Source of the DNA: JAMQPK01 sp035937795
GTDB taxonomy: Bacteria > Acidobacteriota > Vicinamibacteria > Vicinamibacterales > JAMQPK01
DNA: 64,000 nucleotides
Reading direction: 5' to 3'
Assembly: GCA_035937795.1 (NCBI GenBank)
Contig: DASZHO010000007.1
Span: forward strand, 1 to 64,000
Shown: positions 23,038 through 31,811 of the stretch, piece by piece
Layout of the letters: each line of letters opens with the position of its first letter
Position numbering within the stretch: the first letter of the stretch is position 1
The notes under the pieces: generated by a model
The model's input: the letters and a program-made list of their open reading frames with translations, nothing else
Database searches by the model: none
What the model was told of the DNA's origin: nothing
Translations under genes and position numbers: made by a program

Positions 23038-23550
23038 CGCTTTCGCGAACCGCCGCTGCCGCATCCACCACGCAAGCGCGAGGACCGGTGCGAGCACGAT
23101 TGATTCCCACGTCGCCGCCTTGAGATTTCCCAGAATGAATTCTTCCGGCTTCCAGTAGCGCCGCGACACTTCAAGAAACAGGTCCACGCCCGAGATGTAG
23201 AAGCGAGAGGAGAACGGCCAGAGGACCGTCAGGCCGTATGGCTCCGCCGAATCCTTCGCCAGCCAGTCCAGCAACAGATGGGTGCTATACGCCACAACGA
23301 CGGTGAACGCGACGGCGACGGGCCGATGGCTGCGGCGCCGGGCGATCAGCCAGGCGACAGCGCCGGCGGCGCACGCCGCGCCGATGCTATGGGTGTATGT
23401 GCGATGTATCCCAAACGGGATGTCGAGGTCCGGCGCGACCGCGGCGGCCATACACGCCATTGTGAGCGGTCCGTCCTTTTTCTTCATGATGGCGGCCGCA
23501 AACCATCCGGTCGCGAGTCCGGCCAAGGCGTGCCCGACGGGGGTCGGCAT
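23014..23550 (-). CDS. YdjM-family (DUF457) inner membrane metal-dependent hydrolase
   Basis: A 178-residue polytopic protein. The N-terminal MPTPVGHALAGLATGWF and the LDIPFGIHRTYTHSIGAA and YSTHLLLDWLAKD segments carry the histidines and aspartates of the YdjM/DUF457 family, named as LexA-regulated inner membrane hydrolases in E. coli. Substrate unknown. The start at 23550 is chosen at the family N-terminus; the reading frame continues 23 codons upstream without likeness. It lies 230 bp from recA in the opposite direction, and recA and lexA are also in this window, but no SOS box was recognised. Confidence 0.8.
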   Translation of the reverse strand: MPTPVGHALAGLATGWFAAAIMKKKDGPLTMACMAAAVAPDLDIPFGIHRTYTHSIGAACAAGAVAWLIARRRSHRPVAVAFTVVVAYSTHLLLDWLAKDSAEPYGLTVLWPFSSRFYISGVDLFLEVSRRYWKPEEFILGNLKAATWESIVLAPVLALAWWMRQRRFAKAGADTSHR

Positions 23551-23707
23551 CGAGAAGCAATCGTTGCAGTCCTGGCGATCTTCTTCAAGACGCAGGCGGG
23601 CGACAAATGCAATACCCATCGTCCCGGCAATGTCGAGGCGAAAGTCGCCAAGGCTGTAACTAGCTGAAAAATAAGGTCACTGGTGGGTATCGCAATTCTA
23701 TTTTCGC

Positions 23708-23736
23708 TTGACTTCATGTCGGCACGGTCCTAGAAT
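23708..23736 (+). promoter_or_regulatory. Sigma-70-type promoter of recA
   Basis: TTGACT and TAGAAT are separated by exactly 17 bp. Initiation near 23743 leaves a leader of about 38 bases with an AAGGAG ribosome binding site 5 bp before the ATG. A direct repeat GTTC-N4-GTTC lies just downstream, but it is not a palindromic SOS box. Confidence 0.7.
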
Positions 23737-23780
23737 GCAGACCGTTCGCACGTTCTCACTTCTGCACCGAAGGAGCGCCA

Positions 23781-24848
<1,068 letters not shown>

Positions 24849-24877
24849 TCAACGCGGCGTCGTAGTACTACACATCG

Positions 24878-25414
24878 ATGCTCGGTTGGCTGAGAGGCGT
24901 CGTATCGGCACTCGACGCCTCGGCTTTTCGCTCGGTGCTCGCCCATCGCTCCGCTCTGCTCAACCCTCTTCTGAGCGCGGTCAGCTATTTCGGCGCCTTC
25001 GCCTGGATCGGGCTCGCGCTCGTTCTGGGGCTGCTGCGGCCCAACCGCTGGCCCGGGGTTTACCAGGTCATCCTCGCCATCGGGCTCGCCTCCCTGCTCA
25101 CGGACGTCGTCGTCAAGCCGCTCGTCGGGCGTCATCGTCCCTACATCGACCACCCCGATATCGTGCTGCTCGCAGGCCGTCCAGGCGACGCCTCTTTTCC
25201 GTCGAGCCACGCGGCGAATTCGTTTGCGGGCGCGTATGCGCTCGCGCGCGTGTTTCCCGAGTTCCGCGCAGCCTTCTGGACGCTCGCGATCCTCGTCGCG
25301 TTCTCGCGCGTGTACGTCGGGGTGCACTACCCGCTCGACGTTGTTGCGGGCGTGGTAATCGGCCTTCTCGCCGGCGCTTTTGTCGTCGGAGGCACGCCAC
25401 GACAACCTTCGTAG
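24878..25414 (+). CDS. PAP2-family membrane phosphatase
   Basis: A 178-residue polytopic phosphatase with the three PAP2 motifs: KPLVGRHRP, SFPSSHAANSF and SRVYVGVHYPLDVVAG. Such enzymes dephosphorylate lipid phosphates such as undecaprenyl pyrophosphate or phosphatidic acid at the outer membrane-face of the cytoplasmic membrane. Five or six hydrophobic segments flank the motifs. It lies 29 bp after recA. Undecaprenyl pyrophosphate recycling would suit the many lipid-linked sugar enzymes in this window, but is inference. Confidence 0.88.
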   Translation: MLGWLRGVVSALDASAFRSVLAHRSALLNPLLSAVSYFGAFAWIGLALVLGLLRPNRWPGVYQVILAIGLASLLTDVVVKPLVGRHRPYIDHPDIVLLAGRPGDASFPSSHAANSFAGAYALARVFPEFRAAFWTLAILVAFSRVYVGVHYPLDVVAGVVIGLLAGAFVVGGTPRQPS

Positions 25415-25579
25415 GTTCGTACACCAAGTTCGTGGACAACCGCCGCGCGAGTGAGCCCGGGCGCGCGACGAACCTCGCCGCGGCAACCTGGCCTATCTCA
25501 CTCGTATTCGCGCACTTGCGCGCGATCGGGAGCAGCGTTTCGCGATTGTGGTACAGCCGTTGCGTTCTGGTACGTCACG

Positions 25580-25585
25580 AGGAGG
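25580..25585 (+). promoter_or_regulatory. Strong ribosome binding site (AGGAGG) of the Flp pilin gene
   Basis: A perfect AGGAGG lies 6 bp before the ATG at 25592 and decides this start, excluding the longer open frame upstream. It is one of few textbook Shine-Dalgarno sequences in the window. Confidence 0.75.
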
Positions 25586-25591
25586 ATAGAT

Positions 25592-25768
25592 ATGGCTGGC
25601 GTCGCTTTGTTCGTGAATTCGCTGCGCCGCAGGGATGAAGGGCAGGATCTGCTGGAGTACGCCCTGCTGGTGGCGCTGATTGCTCTCGTCGCGGTGGCAT
25701 CGGTGACTGCAGCCGGGCTGAGCGTGGACGCAATCTTCAAAGGGATTGTCGCGGCCCTTCCGGCGTAA
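25592..25768 (+). CDS. Flp-type IVb pilin
   Basis: A 58-residue prepilin. The basic leader ends in RRRDEGQDLLEYALLVALIALVAVASV: a Glu of the GQDLLEYALL block sits at the position typical of Flp/Fap pilins, and the hydrophobic helix follows. Mature pilin would be about 40 residues and build a Tad-type pilus. No tad/cpa assembly genes are nearby, so it is an orphan here. Its last 32 bases overlap the 3' end of the convergent sigma factor gene. Confidence 0.85.
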   Translation: MAGVALFVNSLRRRDEGQDLLEYALLVALIALVAVASVTAAGLSVDAIFKGIVAALPA

Positions 25769-27023
25769 ACACACGCTTCGAAGCCGCCGCGCTCGCGCGC
25801 TGCTCCAGGAAACGCCGCTCCATCGGGTTGCGCGCGAGGGCGACCGCCGCCTGGAAGTGCTCGCGGGCGATATCCTGCCTGTCGCACCGGAGCTCGAGCT
25901 CGCCGAGCGCCGCAAAATAGAACGGATAACCGGCAAGCCGATCGCGCCCTGCAATCGCGCGGATCGCCTCGAGCCCACGCTCGGGACCCGCGTGCTGCGC
26001 AACGGCAATCGCCCGGTTGAGCGCGACCACCGGCGACGGACCAATCGTCATCAAGGTATCGTAGAGCGCGACGATCTGTTCCCAATTCGTGTCTTCTGTC
26101 GAGCGCGCGTCCAGATGGACAGATGCGATCGCCGCCTCGACGTGATACGCCGTCAGCGCCGGGCCAGTCGCCGAGAGATCGAGCAGGCGCCGGCCCTCCG
26201 CGATGAGCGCCCGATCCCAGCGCGACCGATCCTGATCGAAGAGCGAGCTGAGGTTCCCTGATTCGTCGACGCGGGCCGGCAGGCGCGCCGCGTTGAAGGA
26301 CATGAGCGCGGCGAGCGCGTGCGTCGCCGGCGTCGACGTGAGCGGCTCTTCGACGAGCATCCCCGCCAGGCGCATCGCCTCCCTGCACAATTCGACGCGC
26401 ACCGCAGATTCGGCGGATGCGCCGTGGTATCCCTCGTTGAAGAGCAGGTACAGAGTGCGCTGGACGGCCGACAGGCGCGCGGAAAAGTCGGCGCCGGCAA
26501 GGTCGAACAACCGCCTCGATCCGGCGAGGAACTTCTTTGCGCGCGAGATCCGCTTCTGGGTGGCCGCGCCGGTGCTGAGAAACGCCGCGGCAACTTCGCT
26601 CACGCTGAAGCCGCACAGGATGTGGAGCACGAGCGCGACCTGCGCTTCTTCGGGAAGCCGGGGATGGCAGCAGGAGAACATCATGCGAAGCAGGTCGTCC
26701 CTGACCGCATTCGTTCCAAACTGCTCCTCGACCAAGGGAACGAGCGTCCATTCGCTCTCGAGCCACCGGCCCAGCTCGGGGGCGAAGGTGCGCGCCGTGC
26801 GCTCGCGCCGCAGCACGTCGATCGCACGGTTCTTGGCCGTCGCCATCAGCCACGCGGACGGATTCTGCGGCACGCCCCGAAATTTCCACACTTCCAACGC
26901 GCGGCAGAAGGCGTCCTGGACGACGTCTTCCGCCAGCGCGAGGTTGTGGACGCCGAAGATCCGCGTCAGCGCGGCGACCATGCGGCCGGCTTCCCGCCGA
27001 AAGAGATGGTCGTCGAGCTCCAC
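25737..27023 (-). CDS. ECF42-type RNA polymerase sigma factor with C-terminal TPR-like extension
   Basis: A 428-residue sigma factor. Residues 1-175 hold the sigma2 and sigma4 domains (LAEDVVQDAFCRALEVW, NPSAWLMATAKNRAIDVLRRE and GFSVSEVAAAFLSTGAATQKRISRAK). The remaining 250 residues are helical, with MSFNAARLPARVDESGNL and ALYDTLMTIGPSPVVALNRAIAVA segments, the conserved extension (DUF6596 and TPR-like) of the ECF42 group, which usually has no anti-sigma factor. The partner DGPF/YCII gene lies directly upstream and shares one base with the GTG start. The extension is thought to be needed for sigma activity. The 3' end overlaps the pilin gene. Confidence 0.9.
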   Translation of the reverse strand: MELDDHLFRREAGRMVAALTRIFGVHNLALAEDVVQDAFCRALEVWKFRGVPQNPSAWLMATAKNRAIDVLRRERTARTFAPELGRWLESEWTLVPLVEEQFGTNAVRDDLLRMMFSCCHPRLPEEAQVALVLHILCGFSVSEVAAAFLSTGAATQKRISRAKKFLAGSRRLFDLAGADFSARLSAVQRTLYLLFNEGYHGASAESAVRVELCREAMRLAGMLVEEPLTSTPATHALAALMSFNAARLPARVDESGNLSSLFDQDRSRWDRALIAEGRRLLDLSATGPALTAYHVEAAIASVHLDARSTEDTNWEQIVALYDTLMTIGPSPVVALNRAIAVAQHAGPERGLEAIRAIAGRDRLAGYPFYFAALGELELRCDRQDIAREHFQAAVALARNPMERRFLEQRASAAASKRVFTPEGPRQSL

Positions 27024-27367
27024 TACATGCTCATCTTCATGATCGGACGCACTTCCACAAAGCCTTCGATGTCGAAGATCGGACAGCCCGAGCTGAGCTC
27101 CACCGCCTGGGCGAGATCGGTGGCCTGGACGATCGTGTAGCCGCCGACGACATCTTTGGCTTCAGCGAACGGACCGTCGGTGACGGTCTTCTGCCTGCCC
27201 TTGACGATCTTTCCCGTACGCTCGAGCGGATGGCCGGGGTCCTTCACATGGCCCTTGTCGCCGAGCTCCTTCAACCACGTCATCCATTTCTGCATCTGCT
27301 GCTGCATTTGCTCGGGGGATCCGGCCGGACGCTCACCACCACGATACAGGTACACGAATTCACTCAT
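27023..27367 (-). CDS. YCII-related DGPF-domain protein
   Basis: A 114-residue protein with the YCII/DGPF fold: VYLYRGGE at the first strand, KTVTDGPFAEAKDVVGGY with the name-giving DGPF motif, and a C-terminal CPIFDIEGFVEVRPIM strand. Such proteins are the standard genomic partners of ECF42 sigma factors; they form dimeric barrels like YciI, and their enzymatic role is unknown. A run of MQQQMQKWMTWLKELG forms a helix after the first strand. The gene starts the operon with the sigma factor; its leader has an AGGAGG-like site and a hairpin. Confidence 0.9.
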   Translation of the reverse strand: MSEFVYLYRGGERPAGSPEQMQQQMQKWMTWLKELGDKGHVKDPGHPLERTGKIVKGRQKTVTDGPFAEAKDVVGGYTIVQATDLAQAVELSSGCPIFDIEGFVEVRPIMKMSM

Positions 27368-27379
27368 GATTCCTCCCTC

Positions 27380-27398
27380 GGGGCCTCTCTTCGGCCCC
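27380..27398 (-). promoter_or_regulatory. Leader hairpin upstream of the YCII-sigma operon
   Basis: GGGGCC and GGCCCC pair around a 7-base loop between the start codon and a possible promoter. It is just upstream of the ribosome binding site, so it could affect translation. Further upstream, TGTC and CGAAC elements on the minus strand might be an ECF-type promoter, but this is speculative. Confidence 0.3.
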
Positions 27399-27441
27399 TT
27401 TGACTCTTCAACGTTCGAGGGACCCGGCGCCAGACATTTTT

Positions 27442-28974
27442 CTATCTTGCCGGGGCCAGCTTGCGCGCGTCGAGATAGGCGGTGACGGCCGCCGAGCGGC
27501 CCTCAGGATCCGCCAGGGCGACGTAGCCGTCAGGCCGCACGAGATAGAGGGCATTGCGCCGCAGGCCGGCCCGGTCCATGTCCGGACGCCACACGAAGAG
27601 GTGCAACGCCAATGTTCGCGCGGCACACATCGTGTAGATCTCGGGCGCGGCGTCGCCGTACACGTGAAGCTGCCAGTCGAGTGAAGTCAGCGGCGCGAAG
27701 TTGTCCTCGTCCGGGTGGCTCAAGTTCGTCATCACCCACGGCAAACGGTCACCGCCATGAACTGCGCCCGCGCGCCCCTCGCTCAAGGGGCTACCGCGGT
27801 AGTTCACGCTCGTCTGCGATATCGTACGAAACATGAGGCGCCGCGTGAGCGCAAACCGGAAGATCGTTGGAACCACGTCCGGCACGATGTCCAACCGAAC
27901 GAGCCTGGCGAGCGCTCCGTCGCTCGTCACGGCTTTGAACGCCTGATCGGTCGTTGCGACAAGGCGCCGGGCGAACGCAATGCGCTCGGGCTCGTAGCTG
28001 TCGACGAGCGACGCGTCCGCACGTGCGCGCAGAACGGCGGCGAGCTTCCACGCGAGGTTCACCGCATCGCCGATGCCGGTGTTCATGCCCTGTCCGCCAA
28101 CCGGACTGTGGATGTGCCCCGCGTCGCCCAGCAGAAACGCGCGGCCCTTGCCGAATCGATCGGCGACCCGATGGTGCACGCGGTAGGTCGAGAACCAATT
28201 CATACGCTGTACGTCGATACGCATCCACTCGATGACGCGGGTGCTCACATCGGTCCAGGAGAGCTGTTCGTGCTGGGGCGTGGCGTCCGCACGCAAGGTG
28301 CCGATGAGCCGCGCACGCCCGTCGCCTTTCAACGGAAACACGAGGAGAAAATCGGCGGTGTCCAGCGCGGCGTGCAGCTCGCCGTCCATCGCCGCGCCGC
28401 TCGCTTCGACATCGGCGACGTAAAAAAGATGATTGTACGTGCCGCCTGGGAAACCGATCCCCAGGGCCTGCCGCACCGTGGAATGCGCGCCGTCACAGCC
28501 GGCGATGTAGGCGGCCTCGCATGTGTCGGTGGCTCCGTCGGACCGTTTGAGGCGGGCGAGGACATGGTCAGCGGCTTCCTCGAAGTCGACGAGCTCCGTC
28601 TCTCGCTCGACGTTCACGCCGGCCCGGGCCAGGCGATCGATCAGCAGACGCTCGTGCTCATCTTGCGGAAAGATCAGCGCGTATGGAAACGGGCTGATGC
28701 CAGCCCCCATGTCGCCGAAGACGGCGTGCGCCACACGCCTGCCGGCCGTCCAGAGGTTGATGGCGGCCATCTTCCGTCCGCTGGCGACGACCTCGCCGGC
28801 GAGGCCGATCTGGCTGTACAGCTCGAGTGTGCGGGCCTGCACGGCCAGCGCGCGCGAGGTGGTCCCGGGCTCCGCCGTCTTGTCGACGATCCTCACGCGG
28901 ATTCCCAGCCGTGTGAGCCACAGGGCCAGCACCAGGCCCGTCGGACCCGCGCCAACGATGAGGACGCCAATCAT
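27442..28974 (-). CDS. FAD-dependent aromatic monooxygenase (PheA/TfdB-like)
   Basis: A 510-residue flavoprotein hydroxylase of the PHBH fold. The Rossmann motif VLIVGAGPTGLVLAL opens the protein, an internal GCDGAHSTVRQALGI carries the DG motif, and FLLGDAGHIHSPVGGQGMNTG carries the GD motif that binds the flavin ribityl. Members hydroxylate phenols or polyketides with NAD(P)H and oxygen. The C-terminal 100 residues form the thioredoxin-like domain of the phenol hydroxylase group. The ATG at 28974 lies 1 bp after the stop of the upstream small gene; an ATG 12 codons further up is possible but would overlap it. It probably belongs with the esterase and small zinc protein upstream. Confidence 0.88.
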   Translation of the reverse strand: MIGVLIVGAGPTGLVLALWLTRLGIRVRIVDKTAEPGTTSRALAVQARTLELYSQIGLAGEVVASGRKMAAINLWTAGRRVAHAVFGDMGAGISPFPYALIFPQDEHERLLIDRLARAGVNVERETELVDFEEAADHVLARLKRSDGATDTCEAAYIAGCDGAHSTVRQALGIGFPGGTYNHLFYVADVEASGAAMDGELHAALDTADFLLVFPLKGDGRARLIGTLRADATPQHEQLSWTDVSTRVIEWMRIDVQRMNWFSTYRVHHRVADRFGKGRAFLLGDAGHIHSPVGGQGMNTGIGDAVNLAWKLAAVLRARADASLVDSYEPERIAFARRLVATTDQAFKAVTSDGALARLVRLDIVPDVVPTIFRFALTRRLMFRTISQTSVNYRGSPLSEGRAGAVHGGDRLPWVMTNLSHPDEDNFAPLTSLDWQLHVYGDAAPEIYTMCAARTLALHLFVWRPDMDRAGLRRNALYLVRPDGYVALADPEGRSAAVTAYLDARKLAPAR

Positions 28975-28975
28975 C

Positions 28976-29308
28976 TCAGCGCTTGAGTTCACGACGCTCG
29001 TCGATGTCATGTCGCAGTGGTTGACGATGATTCCACCGCCATATCCAGCCGGCCACCCCAATGACCATGACGCCGAGTGCGCTCTGCTTGAGCAACTGGC
29101 CGCGTCTGGGCGACGACACGTCTGGCGCGGTCAGCTGGCGGTACAGGTCCGCCTCCGGGGAGGTCGTTGGACGGGGCTGCACGCGTCGTTCAGGCGCGGG
29201 CACCCAGCGGGTGAGGTACGCGAAGGCTTCCGAGGCGCACAGCGGGCAATGCTGCGCGTCGTGGACTTCGTCGCAGTCGAGGCAGACGCGCGCAATCTTG
29301 AGCTGCAT
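28976..29308 (-). CDS. Small tail-anchored zinc-ribbon protein
   Basis: A 110-residue protein with a CxxC pair at residues 9 and 12 and a second at 21 and 24 (CLDC and CPLC), a compact zinc ribbon at the very N-terminus. A proline-rich linker and one C-terminal helix (QSALGVMVIGVAGWIWRW) with a basic tail follow. I do not recognise a function; such proteins may sense or scaffold at the membrane. The ATG at 29308 (or 29314, two codons earlier) precedes the ribbon; upstream codons lack likeness. It ends 1 bp before the monooxygenase start. Confidence 0.6.
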   Translation of the reverse strand: MQLKIARVCLDCDEVHDAQHCPLCASEAFAYLTRWVPAPERRVQPRPTTSPEADLYRQLTAPDVSSPRRGQLLKQSALGVMVIGVAGWIWRWNHRQPLRHDIDERRELKR

Positions 29309-29376
29309 ACACATCAGTGTACGCGGCGCGCCCGACCGACGGGTAGCCGAAATGGACCGACAGACCGGAGCGGGCG

Positions 29377-30312
29377 CTACGCCTTCGAGTGGCGCGCGAT
29401 GAACGCCTTGACCATCTCGCGGGCCCGGTCCGTTTGTGGCCCCGGTTGGGCGACCCACTCGTGTTCGCAGCCCTCGAACAGCTGGAATTGGCAATCGCCG
29501 CCGGCCGCTTTGTAGGTCGTGGCGAACTTCTCCTGCACTGCCGGGAGCATGTTGTCGTCGAGCGCGCCCTGCATGATCAGCAGCGGCACCAGCGTGACCG
29601 CTTCGTGGCGCTCGAGAATCTGTTGCGGATCGCTTTCGAATATCGTTTCCCACGGGACGAAGAAGGTCGTGTGGTTTTTAACCATGCTGTCGCGCTTCAG
29701 CTTCTCCGCGTTCTGGAAGCGCGCGTAGGGATCGCTGATCGGTGAGCGCATCGCGATGTAGGCCACCGTCGCATCGATCCGCGGCGCCTCGGGAAGAGGA
29801 ATCGCGTTGTAGCGCGCGTCGCGCGGCCGCATGCCCAGAAGTTCAGCGACGTGGCCGCCGCTCGAGCTTCCGTACACGCCGATCTTCGACGGGTCGCCGT
29901 TCCACGACGCCGCCTTCCATTTGAGCCAGCGCACGCCGTAGTTGGCGTCCTGCACGCAAGCCGGGTACGGCGCTTCCGGCGCGAGCGTCATGTCAATGGC
30001 GACCACCAGCACGCCGCTGGCCGCCAGCGCGCGGTCCATCGGTTCCTCGGCGTGGCGGTCCTTGGCGTTCCACGCGCCGCCGTGCAGATCGAGCACCGTC
30101 GGGAACGGTCCAGCGCCATCGGGTTGGTAGATGCGGGCCATCAGCATCCTCCCGGCACGCGTCCGCCGGAAGTCGACCTCGCTGACCTTGACGTCGAACC
30201 TGGCGGTGGGATTGTAGGGCGCCTTCCTGTACGGGGTCTTTATGTAGGCGGCGGCGCCCAGCGCCGTCATCGTCTTGAGAAAGTCACGGCGTCCGGGGCG
30301 ATATTCGCTCAT
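29377..30312 (-). CDS. Exported alpha/beta hydrolase (esterase), Tat-type signal
   Basis: A 311-residue esterase of the BD-FAE/HSL-like group. The N-terminus has a twin-arginine motif (GRRDFLKTMTALGAAA), so it is probably exported folded. The oxyanion hole is DLHGGAW, the nucleophile sits in VYGSSSGGHVAELLG, the acid is in QGALDDNML, and the histidine in EGCEHEW. Substrates are probably small acyl esters or feruloyl-like esters. The ATG at 30312 follows GGGAGG on the minus strand. Divergent from the CxxCH protein gene with 92 bp between them. Confidence 0.85.
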   Translation of the reverse strand: MSEYRPGRRDFLKTMTALGAAAYIKTPYRKAPYNPTARFDVKVSEVDFRRTRAGRMLMARIYQPDGAGPFPTVLDLHGGAWNAKDRHAEEPMDRALAASGVLVVAIDMTLAPEAPYPACVQDANYGVRWLKWKAASWNGDPSKIGVYGSSSGGHVAELLGMRPRDARYNAIPLPEAPRIDATVAYIAMRSPISDPYARFQNAEKLKRDSMVKNHTTFFVPWETIFESDPQQILERHEAVTLVPLLIMQGALDDNMLPAVQEKFATTYKAAGGDCQFQLFEGCEHEWVAQPGPQTDRAREMVKAFIARHSKA

Positions 30313-30404
30313 GCTGCCCTCCCTGCAAAGTGACAGACACACTATCTGACAAACAGGAGAGGGCGGCAAGCGGAAACGGGCGACCGGTGGCGGTAAGCGG
30401 TAAA

Positions 30405-31811
30405 ATGAGAGCGGTGATCCGCGTGGTCCTGCCGTGGACGCTCCTCGCGTTGGTCGCGACCCCCGGGTGGTCGATCCAATCAGCCTTATCTTCCCGGCCA
30501 GGCAGCGAGATCTACAATCCTGACCCTCAGCATCTGTGGAACCGGCTTCACGAAACGCTGCTCGTACGGGTCGGCCCCAGTGGTCGCGAATACGGGCGCG
30601 ATCGGGTTGACCCGCTGCTCTGGGTCGGATCGACGTACCTGCTGCAGGGAGCGTCGCATGAAAAGGCCGTCGGGCTGCTGAATGAGTTCGTCGCGACTCA
30701 CGCCGAAAAGCTGATCGTCGATCCCCTGAAGCGCGCGATCCTGCAGCGCGATCTGTGGATGGTGGCCGACTGGCTGGACGGCGACCATGTGGCTTCCGGG
30801 AAGCCGATGCTCAACGCGCAGGCTCTTCGCGCCGCGACGCTGCGGCTTCGCCGCCCACTCAACACCGCGGTTGCTCGCCTCGCGCTGACGCCGCCGCAGA
30901 TAAGACAACTGCCGGACAACTATGCCGCTTCGGCGGCCGCCGGCGGGGTGCCCTCCGACCTGTTCGCCATCGGCGGCCCGTGGGTATCGGTCGGGCCATC
31001 GTCGGGACCGGTCGCACCGTCGCACGTGAACGACGAGGGTCCTGGCAAGAATTCGGTGTTCCTTGTTTTCATTCGATTGCCGGGCGGCCGGGACGCCACG
31101 TTGAAGTACCTCAATCGATTGCGCTCGTTCGACGAACCATTGTGGATGGATACCCTCGATCCGGCGATGAAACCATTCCTGCCGTACTATCCCAATCCGG
31201 ACGTGCCGCAGTTTCCAGCAGGCACCCAAGTGGCGCTCGTACGCCGCGCGCTCCTGATCGACTCGAGCGGCGAGATCACGCCGAGCCGGCTGACCGAGAG
31301 CGTGCAGCTTCGAACATACCGGCGGATTGGAGAGATGACTCCTCAGGTGTTCCTCGATGCACACCGAACCGAGGACGCCTTCTTCGCGCGCGCGGGACAG
31401 GATTTTCGGGAGTTCCGACTCAGCCGAGCCGCCCTCTTCTCCGGGCGAGGCGGCGGCCTGATGCCGGTCGGGCAAGACGAGAAGGACTACCCGACATTCT
31501 CGGCCCATGGCAACGACGCCTTTGACGAGGCTGTCGAGCGATCGCCGGGCGGTGTCGATGCTGATGCCGGACGGATCGTCGCCGGCTGTCACGACTGTCA
31601 TAGCGCGCCGGGCATCTACTCCTTCAACAGCCACTATCCGTTCCGTCTTCTCAGCGGCCCGGCCTCCAAGGGTCAGGCGCGGCTCTCAGAACTGTCGTTG
31701 GCTGACGCCGAACGGATCGCCGTATCTCTGAAGCGGCAGCGGCCCGAGTGGCGTGCGCTGAAACCACTCCTGATGCGAGAGGTCAGGGCTGCTGCGCGAG
31801 TGGCTCACTGA
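30405..31811 (+). CDS. Secreted protein of unknown function with one CxxCH heme motif
   Basis: A 468-residue exported protein (hydrophobic segment VVLPWTLLALVATPGWS at the N-terminus). Near the C-terminus, AGCHDCHSAPG (Cys395-Cys398-His399) is a canonical covalent heme-binding site, preceded by a region with FRLSRAALFSGRGGGLMPVG. No second heme motif is present and the first 390 residues match no family I recognise; repeated R-x-L-L and A-x-A patterns suggest a helical fold. If it binds heme it would be matured by the ccm system encoded in this window. The ATG at 30405 is chosen to begin at the signal peptide; the open frame upstream lies in the divergent promoter region. Confidence 0.65.
   Translation: MRAVIRVVLPWTLLALVATPGWSIQSALSSRPGSEIYNPDPQHLWNRLHETLLVRVGPSGREYGRDRVDPLLWVGSTYLLQGASHEKAVGLLNEFVATHAEKLIVDPLKRAILQRDLWMVADWLDGDHVASGKPMLNAQALRAATLRLRRPLNTAVARLALTPPQIRQLPDNYAASAAAGGVPSDLFAIGGPWVSVGPSSGPVAPSHVNDEGPGKNSVFLVFIRLPGGRDATLKYLNRLRSFDEPLWMDTLDPAMKPFLPYYPNPDVPQFPAGTQVALVRRALLIDSSGEITPSRLTESVQLRTYRRIGEMTPQVFLDAHRTEDAFFARAGQDFREFRLSRAALFSGRGGGLMPVGQDEKDYPTFSAHGNDAFDEAVERSPGGVDADAGRIVAGCHDCHSAPGIYSFNSHYPFRLLSGPASKGQARLSELSLADAERIAVSLKRQRPEWRALKPLLMREVRAAARVAH

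Noticed and set aside
23737..23780. SOS (LexA) box upstream of recA
   Set aside because: Only the direct repeat GTTC-N4-GTTC was seen; it is not a palindrome and no matching element lies near lexA.
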